Origin: Botryotinia globosa
Lineage: Eukaryota > Ascomycota > Leotiomycetes > Helotiales > Sclerotiniaceae
Assembly: GCA_014898425.1 (NCBI GenBank)
Contig: RCSZ01000001.1
Location: 3,844,001 to 3,908,000, forward strand
Length of the DNA: 64,000 nt
Direction of reading: 5' to 3'
Positions 33,401 to 44,359 of the stretch are shown here, piece by piece. How positions within the stretch are numbered: the stretch's first letter is position 1; each line of letters opens with the position of its first letter. The notes beneath the pieces were generated by a model that saw only the letters and a list, made by a program, of their open reading frames with translations, did no database searches and was not told the origin of the DNA. Both the position numbers and the translations under genes were made by a program.

Positions 33401-36400
33401 TGGGTGGAATGAATGAATGAATGAATGAATGAATGAAATGGAATGGAATGGGTTATTGGGGGGGGGGGATATTGGATTGTTGGTTGGGTTGTTTTTTGGT
33501 CGGTACATTATATAATTTTATGATATAAGATATACATACACATATACAGAAGTAGATAGGGAGGTATGAGATTGGAATACATATCACATACCCAGGCAGG
33601 AAACCTCACATTGATACCATACCATCCCATCATCCCATCATCCCATCCCATCATCCCATCATCCCATCCCATCATCCCATCATCCCATCCCATGTCTATC
33701 TGGTACCTACCTGGCATATTGTATATCTTTACGAAACTCTAGGAATATTAAGTAATCATTCATGGATCATTCATGGATCATTCATGGATCATTCATGGAT
33801 CATTCATCGAATCATATCATCCATCCATCCATCGATTGGTGTACTTGAGTGATGGTTTCCCGTTCAGCAAGCCTCTTCCTTGTAGGAATATGGTAGATGA
33901 GGAAAACACCTGGGTATGTTCTCAAGGTAATGTATCATTATGTATGTCCACGGGTATGAGGAATATGGGGGAATGGTATTTGGTGAGTTGGATTGAACTT
34001 TGTTCAGATGAATGGATGGGTTCCCCGCTTATGTGTGTGTGTGCGTGTGTGTGTGTGTGTGTGTGCGTTGTGGTGTGGAGAGGAGAGGAGAGGAGAGGAG
34101 AGGAGAGGAAAGGTCTAGGTGATTGATTGATTGGATTGATTGGGTTGGATTGATGGGAGGAGATGATTGGTAAGGTCTATGGGTAATAAGTAAGTGGCTT
34201 ATGAGGATTACGTAGATGGGAGATGGGTTGATGGGTAGGGACTCGGGAGGTATGAAAGTAGATATGGAACTTATGGAAGTAGGTATTAGAGAGGATCTGG
34301 GTGTTTTGGCTTGCTCTTTCCTCTTCTTGGGTTAAAGTGCTTTGGGGAGAGATGGGAGATGGGGGATGGGGGATGGGAGATGGGAGATGGGAGATGGGAG
34401 ATGGGAGATGGGAGATGGGAGGATAGAATTGTATTGTATTTGATATTTGAACATCGAGATAGGGAGAGAGGGAGGTAGAGAGGGATTGAGAGTGGAATGG
34501 AAAGGATATTCAAGGGGAGAGATGGATTAATAGGGAAATGGATAGATAGACTCCAAGTATATGTATATGTGTATCGTATGTGTATATTATAACCTTATCT
34601 ACCCACAGCCAAAACGGTGGAGATGATTTGAATTGATTTGAAAGCTACTCCATCCTATCCATGGATTTGCTGAATTTGACTAACGAATGAAAAGTGTCGG
34701 GTGCCTGCATGTATCTCCGAGGTGTACCTTTTTTAATATCTTTACGATAGATTATGGATGATTACTCGGTAAAGGTTGGTGGTGGTTGGTTGATTCGTAT
34801 GGTTTTGGCTTGTGTTTATCAAGTATTGTCTGTAGGTACCTTTCGTTTCCCCTTTCTCTTCTGTCTTCTAATTGTTGGATTGGCGGGTGTGGAAGCTTCT
34901 GTGAAAGCTTTTGTTGGGGAGAGAATATTGTTGTAGATATTAGATATTAGATGTTAGATATTGAATATTAAATATTAGATGTTAGATGTTAGATGTTAGA
35001 TGTTAGATATTAGATGTTAGATGTTAGATGTTAGATATTAGATGTTAGATGTTAGATGTTAGATGTTAGATGTTAGATATTAGATGTTAGATGTTAGATA
35101 TTAGATATTAGATATTAGATATTAGATATTAGATATTAGATATTAGATATTAGATATTAGATATTAGATATTAGATACCACTAACTACTTGCCTGATACA
35201 TTCATTAGCATTAGTTAATCCCATCTGATTAGTTCGTTCCCCAGTACTTGATTAGTTGTACGATGGAAATAGTCTCTGCCTTGGAAAGTTGCATCCGTTA
35301 TCATTAATTAAGGATCCGAGTTGTCATTATGCATACTCTGGAGTCTGTACATACACATACACATACACATACAGATACACTTCGATGTCCCATTGTCTTT
35401 TCTCGATTCCTCATCTCATCTTGCATTCACCGCCATTAGATGTGTAGGATCTCTTATCTCTCTGTGAACTACTAGCTATGAACTACCGACTAGTTGCTCC
35501 CTCATTGATAGAACGGGTTCCAAACTTCCAAACTTCTAAACTTAATTCTTGAGAGATCGGTCGCAGCCGGAACAATACAGTAGACTGGTTTACTTTGCTT
35601 GCTTTTAGGTTTGGATCGTACACGAGCACTTGAATGATCGTCAACTAAGAGGGTGTAGATGGAGATGGAGATGCAATGGATGGAGATGGAGATGGAGATG
35701 GAGATAAGAAATGTTTCAAGGAGGGCAGAGAGATCTCTTGGATTGAATGATAAACTCTTGTATTTGACTTCCTTCACTTCCTTGATTGACTATCTTGACT
35801 ACCTTGACTACTTTGACGACTTAACCCTTCCTGTCTATCTCTGTTGATGTATTGAATATCTTGCTATATGTAGATGTACAATAGACACAACTTATATATT
35901 TATTACTTATATATATACATATATATACATATATATACATTTATTATATACTCAGACTTTTATACATATATACTTTTACGTATTCTCCTCTTGAATATAC
36001 ATTCATATACATTCATATACCTTTATATATAAACACCGACTACCATCTCTTCTCAAAATATCAGAATCAGGGGAGGGAGCAGTATCTATCCCCAGTTTGT
36101 TTGAATCTTTCTTCCACTGAGAATCATGAGATGAGTCCACGACCCACCGAGTGCTAAATGAAGCAAATGAAGCATTTGAAATGATCCACCGAATATCATC
36201 ACGACCACATTAAAAAGTTAATAGATTAAAAGATCAACTTCATCCTTAATCCTTACAGATTTGAGGTCGCGACCGACTTCTCGAGATTCTCTTAGCCTTC
36301 CTTGCTAATTACAAACCATCTCATCCCTCTATACACTCACCAGCTTTGCTTGCTTTGCTCTTCACTCTTTCTATCCATCTTTCTTTCTATCCATCTATCC

Positions 36401-37136
36401 ATCTATCCATCTTTCTTCCTTCCTTCCTTCCTTCCTTTCTTCCTCATCTAGAAACGAATCATTACGGAGAACGAACCCATAAGAGATATCTCTCCTCTTC
36501 TCTTCTCTTCCCCTCCCTCCCTTCCTCCCCTCACGGCAGAAGAGCGAAATCAAAAATATCTTTTTCACTGGAGAATAAACTCGACCGACAGCTTCTACAG
36601 CAGCAACACTCTTTACAATCCAATACTGGTACATCAACATCAAACCATAATATCATTTTCATTTTCACTACGTCCATCACCACCTTTACGACACCTTTCA
36701 TTCATTACAATCGTTAATTTCTCACCAAAAACAAAGCATTATTTATCTTCCTAGCTTTTATTACTCTCGTTCAATCTCTCAATCTCTCAATCTCTCAAAA
36801 AGCCCTCGTTCTACTTCAGTTCAATTCAACTCACTCCTCAATTCAATTCCACGTCGATAAATCACAAGATTCGAATTGAAATCAATTTCCATTCCTTCCT
36901 TACTTCCTTCGGAACAAGCCTCAAAAACCGATAATCCATAAATACCCAACACAGCATAATCAGGGGGGGCAGGTATCATCTCATCTTTTCGAAACGGTAA
37001 ATCATCATACCGCCTCCGCCTCCGCCTCCACCTTCTCCTCCTCCTCCTCCTCCACTTCATCCCAACTTTCAATTCAATACCGCCAAAATAGCTACCTTAC
37101 GAGAAAACCATTACCCTCAAATTCCATCTTTTGAAG
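33401..37136. other. Long microsatellite-rich spacer upstream of the TBC gene
   Basis: About 3.7 kb without a convincing gene, packed with simple repeats: (GAAT)n at 33407-33436, an 11-G run at 33458-33468, CATCCCAT-type blocks at 33619-33692, an 11-bp ATTCATGGATC array near 33760-33807, (GT)n at about 34030-34070, (GAGAG)n at about 34078-34110, (GATGGGA)n at about 34345-34420, the TTAGATR array described separately, (GGAGAT)n at about 35658-35706, and C/T-rich runs at 36360-36450. Open frames here are repeat artefacts. The last kilobase is C/T-rich, as fungal promoters and 5' leaders often are. Confidence 0.7.
34934..35175. repeat. TTAGATR heptanucleotide minisatellite
   Basis: About 240 bp made of roughly 34 copies of a 7-bp unit TTAGATA or TTAGATG, with a long uniform TTAGATA run at the right end and mixed units in the middle. 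It is not the fungal telomere repeat TTAGGG. Confidence 0.9.
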
Positions 37137-37145
37137 ATGCGATGA
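37137..37145 (+). promoter_or_regulatory. Minimal upstream ORF overlapping the TBC start codon
   Basis: ATG CGA TGA: a two-codon upstream ORF whose second codon and stop codon run across the ATG at 37142. If the leader is continuous here, ribosomes would meet this ATG first and the gene would depend on leaky scanning or local reinitiation. Confidence 0.4.
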
Positions 37146-39386
37146 TCTATTCAAATGATGCGGGTTATCCACCATCAATGCCTGGCTCACCCCCCGAATT
37201 AACGGGTTCGAAATCCTCGAAATCCTCCTCATTTCATTCCTCGTACCAATCCGATAACGATGAAATTCTCTCCGATGTCAATCATTTCGAAGAGATTGGA
37301 CTCGACGATGAATCAAGAATTGACTCGGACATTGGGGAATTTGCCGTCAAAATGTCGACAAATCCATACTCTTCGAGATTCACAACTGACCTGCGAAGTC
37401 AAGCAAAGCAACAGCGACAACAACAACGAACTCCCATGTCTGCCACACAGGGAAATACTAGAATTCCACGAGATTTGACTTCGACTACACAAGGTCGTCA
37501 GGGTTATCCAACATTGAGGTCACAGATAAGAAATGCGGCATCGGATGGCTTGGCCATTGTTCCTGTACCCAGTTCATCAGCAAAAACCAGAAGAGGATTG
37601 AGTAGCCCCAGTGCACCTGTATTGGCGACTACACTTACACGACAGCGAAGTTTGAGCCCCAATATTGGCGCGAGTCCAAGAAGCAGCATGTCCGGAGCTT
37701 CCGCGAAAGGAAGAAGAGGCAGTTGGGTTTCGAATCGAGAACGAAAGACTATCCAAGAGTTGGAAGCGGAATGTGATGAGGATGATGGAGATGATGTACC
37801 CGATGAATGTCTTTTGGAAAATGTGCCAATATCGCCGCGGCCTCCACAAGAACGAACGAGTGCTGCACCATCAGCGTCGACGAGTCCGGAGAGACCTGCG
37901 AAGGAGAAAACAAAGCCGCTTGGAAATGGAACTTCTGCCAAACCGGCAGAACAGGGAGAACTTAGATCACCACGAGCGATCATGACACGAGGAGTAACGA
38001 CAGGGCAATTTTCAACTAATCATTTTAATTCTAATAAACCTCGGGCAAAGAGTTGGAACGAAGCATTGTCGGATTTGAGTGAAGAAGCAAAGGCTTTGAC
38101 CGAAGCTTTGGAAGCGCATGCGGAGGATGAAGAAAGAAGGGATTCCGATACTCACAATTACCATCGTTCAGCCAAGCCAACCAGGGTGAAATCATCATTC
38201 GCCGAATTGCCGCCGTTACGAAGAACGGAACTGATGATTGATCCGCTACCTATATCAAAGGAGAAGGAAGCCGTTCTTTCGAGGACGAGGCCATCATGGC
38301 TTCCGCCAAAGGATCCAGCCGAGGAAAGACGACATCTCAAAGAATATCAAAAGATGATGGCATCAGCAGAGAAAGTGGAACGTCAGAGAGAATCCGAAAA
38401 ACGTAGCAAATCAACTTGCAGAGATGACACGGCAAGTTCTTTGTTACGGATTTGGGAAGAACATGTTTTACCCAATTGGGATGATGTGATCAGACAACGA
38501 AGAACGAGAGAATTGTGGTGGAGAGGTATAGCGCCAAGAAGTCGTGGACCTGTCTGGTTAAGAGCGATTGGAAATCCCTTGGGGTTATCGGATTCATCAT
38601 ATACTGCTGCTCTTCGAAGAGCTCAAGCTTTAGAAACGACAATCAAGAGCGGTTCCCAATTAAATTCAGAAGAGGAGAGGAAGAAAGGCTGGCTTGAGCG
38701 AATTGAGAGAGATGTCAAAGAGACATATCCTGAATTGCGAATATTTCAACCCGAGGGTCCTTTGCATGTGGCATTAATGGATGTTCTCAAAGCTTATTCC
38801 ATGTACAGGAGTGATGTGGGTTATGTACATGGAACAAGTGTAAGTCACAATTCTCTTTTATGTCTACCTTTTATCCTTGAAAAATGGAAAACTAATTGTT
38901 GAGTAGACAATCGCAGCCATACTTCTTCTCAACCTTCCCGATCCTTCCTCGTCTTTTCAAGCTCTCTCAAATATTCTCAATCGACCTCTTCCTCTCTCCT
39001 TCCACACCAACGACTCCGGCGCCATCTCTCGTGTTTATGACCTCTTCCTCACCACTCTATCACAAAAGTTTCCACGTCTTCATTCTCATCTCACATCAGA
39101 AGAATTAAACTTTAATCCAGATGTTTATCTTCGTGATACATTCGTATCCCTTTTCACAAGCTCGATATCCTTTGATAATGCGAGTAGATTATGGGATGTA
39201 ACAGTTTTTGAAGGCGATTCAGTATTGGTTAGAGGGGCGGTGGCACTTTTTGGATCTTTGGAAAGTAAACTTCATAGTGTTAGTAATGATGAAGAAATTT
39301 TGGAAGTTCTTCGAGGGGGAATCGGTGCTGAGGGAATGGCAGAAGAGGATTGGATTACAGCTGTCAGAGGAGCTGGGAAGTCGTGA
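37142..39386 (+). CDS. TBC-domain (Rab-GAP-like) protein with substituted catalytic fingers (exons 37142-38839, 38907-39386)
   Basis: A 725-residue protein. Residues 1 to about 440 are low-complexity, Ser-rich and charged, with a coiled-coil-like stretch near 400-430. The TBC domain follows (about 465-700): WWRGIAPRSRGPVWLRAIGN, LRIFQPEGPLHVALMDVL, YSMYRSDVGYVHGT, then after the intron TIAAILLLNLPDP and LNRPLPLSFHTNDSG. It resembles the TBC1D12/14/16-like group. In active Rab GAPs an arginine finger (IxxDxxR) and a glutamine finger (YxQ) catalyse GTP hydrolysis. Here the sequence is I521-E-R-D-V-K-E527 and Y561-V-H563, so both fingers are replaced. Non-catalytic Rab binding or an unusual mechanism is likely. 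The intron 38840-38906 is GTAAGT...GTAG and phase 0. The ATG at 37142 is the first in frame, but the frame is open back to 37001. Confidence 0.88.
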
Positions 39387-39954
39387 GATTATTTGTAGAT
39401 GGATTGATGGGTAAAAGGAGTTTGGAGCGAGGTGATTGGGCGTGAAAAGGAATTGCGAGGAAAAGGTGGATGGATGAGTGGAATGTACAGTACCAGTCTA
39501 GTCGTCCTACATACAATTTCGTGTAGGTGTACAGTAGTTTAGATGTGGAAACGATGATCAATCAATCGATCGATCAATCAATCAATCAATCAACTTTTGA
39601 AGGATTGCATGTTTTCTGTTTTTGATGAGGTGAATAGTTCAATCTAATTATGAAGAATGCGGTGGGTATGTTTGGTAGGGCGGAGCGGACCGGAATCCTC
39701 GCGATCATGTCACCCCTTCGGCTATAGTGACATATCATATCATGTCATATTGACATACATCAGCTGATGTGTATATATCTAGATATCTACATCACAATGT
39801 TGAATTTGTAGGCGGAGGAGAAATTAGAATAGATAGGATGGATAGTGTGGTTTCTTTCTTTCTTTCTTTCTTTTTTGTGATTTCAGAATGAAGGAGTGAG
39901 ATATGTGATGATATGATATGATATGATATGATAATTAGGAGAAGTTGAGGAGGA

Positions 39955-40065
39955 TCGAGGAGGGGTGAAGAGGGTTGAGGAGGGTTGAGGAGGGTTGAGG
40001 AGGGTTGAGGAGGGTTGAGGAGGGTTGAGGAGGGTTGAGGAGGGTTGAGGAGGGTTGAGGAGGGT
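39955..40065 (+). repeat. GAGGAGGGTT decanucleotide minisatellite
   Basis: About eleven tandem copies of a 10-bp G-rich unit, nearly perfect on the right and degenerate at the left end (GAGGATC, GAGGGGTG, AAGAGGGTT). The strand is strongly purine-rich with regularly spaced GGG runs, so it could fold as a G-quadruplex or triplex. Confidence 0.85.
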
Positions 40066-40299
40066 TGGTTTCCGTGATGTACTGAGAGATGTATAACAAA
40101 ATGAGAGGGTAGGGAGGGAGGGAGGGAGGGAGTATAGAATATAGAGAATATGTGAATTTTTTAATTCTTATACATTTATTTCTACTTTTTTGGCTGGTAT
40201 ACTTTTTCTCTGTTGGAGGGTGAGGGGGTAGGTAGGAGATAGGTATTTATTGTTTCTTGTTTATTATTTGTTCATTCATTTATTCCCAACTCGTTGTAT

Positions 40300-40405
40300 A
40301 ATAGTAAGTAAGCGAGTAAGTGAGTGAGTAAGTAAGTGAGTAAGTAAGTGAGCAAGTTGGTAAGTAAGTAAGTGAGTAAGTACGTGAGTAAGTAAGTTAG
40401 TAAGA
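40300..40405 (+). repeat. AAGT/GAGT tetranucleotide array
   Basis: About 26 copies of a 4-bp unit alternating AAGT and GAGT with a few changes (GCAAGTTGGT, TACG). No coding potential. Confidence 0.85.
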
Positions 40406-42240
40406 TGGATATCTAAGAGGAAAAAATTGGATTGGGAAATGATAATGTTCATCCATATATATATTTATTTATTCCTTCATTCATTCATTCATCTATTCAT
40501 CTACATCTAGATATCCAGGTATCTAGATACTTGTGTCTACCTCATTCCCCATTCCTCATCTCTCAGAAAGAGGGAAAAAGAGCTTTCCACCAATCCATCG
40601 ATTCCGACTTTTGTCTTTCGATTTGGGGTACAGAGGATGTATTTGATATGATATATAACGTACGATATATCTATACATATGCATTTCATCTCGCCCGCAC
40701 CTGTTTTTCTCTCCCTACCTGCTTTACTTATACACCATACCCTGTACTCGATTATTATACATCATAGTCCAATAACACATACATACATATATACATACGT
40801 GAATACCTAAACAATGTCTTGAGCTACGCAATGCTGGATGTAGATGCAGACGGTCATCGATTTTCGTTGCGTTTGGTTGTGGATCTTTGCTTGCGTGTGT
40901 GTATTTTGATCTAATATTCTGCATAGTCGATTGATTACGGTGGCTTTTCGATCGGTGTGGAAATGCATGGATGGAGAGATGGAGGGATGGAAAGATGGTC
41001 AGTGGAGTTGAGAGCTGCCGATACGGCTGGAGGGGAGGGGTAAGTGGCACACGGTCAGATACACCATCAAGCAATCGAGAGCCATCCAGGTCGTTACTGC
41101 GGACTTCTTGTTGGTGTATTAGGCGTATCTTGAGGAGGGGATGAGGAGACCAGAAGGAAAGAAAGGGAGGAAGAAAGACAGAGAGAAAGATATCTAGATG
41201 ATTGACTGACTTCATGGGGTGGTTGCAGTCTCGGAGTCGATATTCTCTAGATCGTGTTTGTTTCTCGTCAAGGGAAGAATTCAGAGAGGAGAGAAAGAAG
41301 AAAACGGTGAATCTCTATAAACTTTTATATTTGGAAATAGCAACTAGGATATTGTGCTGTATATGGGTGAATGACTACCCCAATGTTGGTAAATCTCACC
41401 GAAAATCTCACAAAAATCATGCATCAAACTGCAATTTCAAATTTCTTTTAATCTTTTGAATTCCTATTCCTTACTTATTCATCCACTCCAATCCCAATCC
41501 CAATCCCTAACAGGGGAGCAGCGTGAGCGCTCAACCCATATGCAAATACTATAATATGAACCCTATACAAATAATCCCAGAAGCATCTTCAATCCTCTCC
41601 TCCTTCCCCAAGATCCCCCAGCTCTATAGCCTTCTTCTCATTCCCAAAAATTTAGGATAATAATATACATGAATGTTTCAACGATCGAAAGTTAAGTAAA
41701 CGGTGGTATGTAGGTTAAACCCAAAAAACAAAAACAAAAAACACACAAATGCCTCTAAACGCCTGCCTGACTGGTATTTCCTCCCTTCCTCTCGGGATTC
41801 CAAACACATACATATATCTCTGATTCTCTCTTAATCTGCCGTAACGCCATTGCTTGCCAAGGAGAAAAATGAATGGGGTATGCCAAATGATAATGATAAT
41901 GCAATCCATGGTATGCTTTCGAAAACAAAAAAAAACTTCAGAATGAAAAATCTTCCTCGTCGTCATCTTGTCTTTTTCCTCGTTGACCTCAATGATTCTT
42001 AACTCTTAACACCGTACACGCATCTCTCATTCTCGTCTCATCTCGTAGCTCATAGTACTACGTATCCATTAATCCTTCCATGTCTCATGAGAATCTCGTT
42101 TCGTCGGGGGTCTAGTAGGTAACTAGATGGGCTCAATGCCCGGCGTGATGATTTGATGAAGTATCACTACTCTATCATAGCACTGCAATATGAAGTTCTT
42201 TCATCTTCCATGCCAGTGGAAGATATCCAAGTCGGGGTTT

Positions 42241-44359
42241 CTAGATCAACAAGAAATCCCAACCCTTCATCTGCATTACCTCTCTCCAGGAGACGTAATG
42301 TGCTTCACCACCACCAGGACTATATCTACCATCCACATGACTCCAGACTTCCTTCAGAAGAGTCGACACACGACCGAAACTTCCTTGGTTGGCGAGATCC
42401 CCGAGAGCAGCGAGACGCTCGGCAAAATGGTGACGGAAGGGAGAGTGAGTAGTACTGAGAGATCCTCCAATGAGATAAACCCACACGAGACTACGATCAT
42501 AGCCTCCAGGTCCAGCGGGGATGTATTCAAGTGCTCGAGTCAGTTTGTTAACCAACCCAACACAGCTATCTTGACTTGGGGAGAAGCCAGGAACGAGACT
42601 GCAGAGATAGATACGAGCTGCGAGACGGAACGCCGCAGTCATGTTCTTGCTCAATTGCTTGGGACTGAGAATACCATGAGCATTGAATGGAATACGGGGA
42701 CCGGTTTCACCGATTTCCGTAAGCCCGATTTGATCGCCGAGAGCATGGACGTGTTGACAAAGCTGAATGTCATCCATGCCATCATTCTTGAGAGCTTCCA
42801 AACATGCGATTTCGGAAATGAGATACAACACGCGATCTTCACAGCCCATGAGTTCTCTCAAGCCGAGAGATGAGTTGGTTTGCGACAAATGCTTTTCTCT
42901 GTATGTGTGAGCAAATGTGGGTGCACGGCCTTGAATGGTCGAACCGAGAATGTCGATCCAAGCCGTCAAAGTCATGTTGAAAGGCATCAGATCATGCGAT
43001 TCGGTAACGAGACGTGGCAATTCGAGTTTTTGAACGAGAGAAATGGCAGCTTGGAAATGTTGATGCCATGGAATATCGGGGAGAGAGTCGTCGAATCGAC
43101 CGACCGAGCACTGGAAGAAGATCATTCCCAACGTAGCTTCCAATATCGATACGTGATCAGTGTCGCGATTGAGAGCTTCGCAAAGTTCCGAGATGGTTGC
43201 ATATCGGTGGCGCATGATATCGTTATCGATTTGTTCTCCGTGAATGTTCATGGTGGATTTGAAATGTTGAGCGGAGATGCTGAGACAGCAGTGTAGGTAG
43301 CACTTGTTGCTTTGGAGTGCTGGGAGGATATAATCTGTTCGTGCGGAACCATGTTGATTGCTTTCGAGGATTGGAAATATGGTAGGTAGAACGTCTGAGA
43401 CGAAATGATCGAGAAGTCTTTGATCACCCTCATCTAATTCAATGGCAACTTGGCGGAATGATGATGGTGGACCGTGGGAGAAATCGAAGAGGTTCATGTT
43501 CAATGCTTCCTCTGCTAATACTTCATGTCTTTCATTGTATACAGTATCCCATTCATGATCAATTGGGAAGGATGGTAACATCGATTCGGGTGGCGGTGGT
43601 GGATGGAACGTGCTAAAGGTAGAGATGGTTGATTCGCGGCGAGTAGGAACATCATTAACAAACATTTGTCGTTCTGTCTTTACATCAATCTCATAAGGTG
43701 AGTATTCAGGATAAATTGCGTATTGAGAATGCGATGAGTGCATTTGCGCATTGTAAGCAGTGTAATCGACCATGGGAGGGGCATTGAAATCAAAGAGAGA
43801 TAATTGAGAATCAATTGATGATGATCGATTGCGGTCTAAGGAGTCGGAGTATGTTGCAGAGGTAGGTAATGAGTGTGTAAGTCCAGGAGGGGTATCGATA
43901 CTCGATGACATAACTTGTTGTGTTTGAGCTTGAGATGGTGCGGTTGTCTTTTCCGTGAGCTTCTTTCGCTTGATGATAGTCTTGATAATCTCTTTTTGCT
44001 GGCGGCGCAACTCGTTGTTTCCCCACCACGAAGGCCTCTTGTATTCACATCGTAGACCTAGATGCTTACAAGCACTGCAAGTTATGGCACCTTCATCACA
44101 CTTCTTTCTTCTTAATCTACATGTGTAACAACCTTGATAGCTGAGGTCAGTATATAAAGTCGGACGAGGAGAGATATCAAAGAATATCGAATTGAGATGA
44201 ATTAAAGTCGAACGAACCTGTCCTTGATCGTCTATGCATTTGCATCTTTCCTTTTGTAGCAGGAGCGGCTTTAGGAGCTTTTGGTTTGGGTTGAGCGACA
44301 GCCATGTTGACGTTCGTCGTTCTGATTGCTGATTGAGCGTTGGGGGGTTGTGTTGACAT
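42241..44359 (-). CDS. Zn2Cys6 transcription factor with Fungal_trans_2-type domain (exons 44359-44218, 44132-42241)
   Basis: A 677-residue fungal regulator. The N-terminus is basic and P/K/A-rich (KPKAPKAAPATKGK). The binuclear zinc cluster is split by the intron: RRSRTG joins CYTCRLRRKKCDEG, then ITCSACKHLGLRCEY. That gives the six cysteines in CX2CX6CX5CX2CX6C spacing, about residues 48-75, for binding CGG-type half-sites. A charged, Gln-rich linker follows, then a helical region of about 400 residues (from DEGDQRLLDHFVSDVLPTIFPI) typical of Fungal_trans_2 regulators, ending WREVMQMKGWDFLLI. The intron 44133-44217 (85 nt, GTTCGT...CAAG) is placed because it rebuilds the classic RSRTGCxTC sequence. 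44359 is the first true in-frame ATG, since the extension to 44728 starts only with TTG. No target pathway can be read from the neighbours. Confidence 0.9.

Larger units (their letters stand above)
39387..42240. other. Spacer between the TBC gene and the Zn2Cys6 gene, repeat-rich
   Basis: Convergent 3' ends flank this 2.9-kb stretch. No convincing gene. It contains (ATCA)n near 39565, (TTTC)n at about 39849-39872, a 10-bp minisatellite (39955-40065), (GGGA)n near 40110-40130 and an AAGT/GAGT tetranucleotide array (about 40300-40405). A 163-codon minus frame at 40724-41215 is low-complexity with no domain and is not called as a gene. Confidence 0.6.

Noticed and set aside
33507..33717. Minus-strand frame with GWDDGMM repeats
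   Set aside because: A translation of the CATCCCAT microsatellite, not a protein.
33619..33807. CRISPR-like array of short direct repeats
   Set aside because: No unique spacers between units. These are simple tandem repeats in a eukaryotic genome.
34934..35175. Possible telomere-like array
   Set aside because: The unit is TTAGATR, not TTAGGG, and it sits between ordinary genes.
36395..37072. Minus-strand frames opposite the TBC leader
   Set aside because: Created by C/T-rich simple repeats (runs of R, E and G).
40724..41215. 163-codon minus-strand open frame
   Set aside because: Low-complexity composition in a repeat-rich spacer, with no domain and no splice support.
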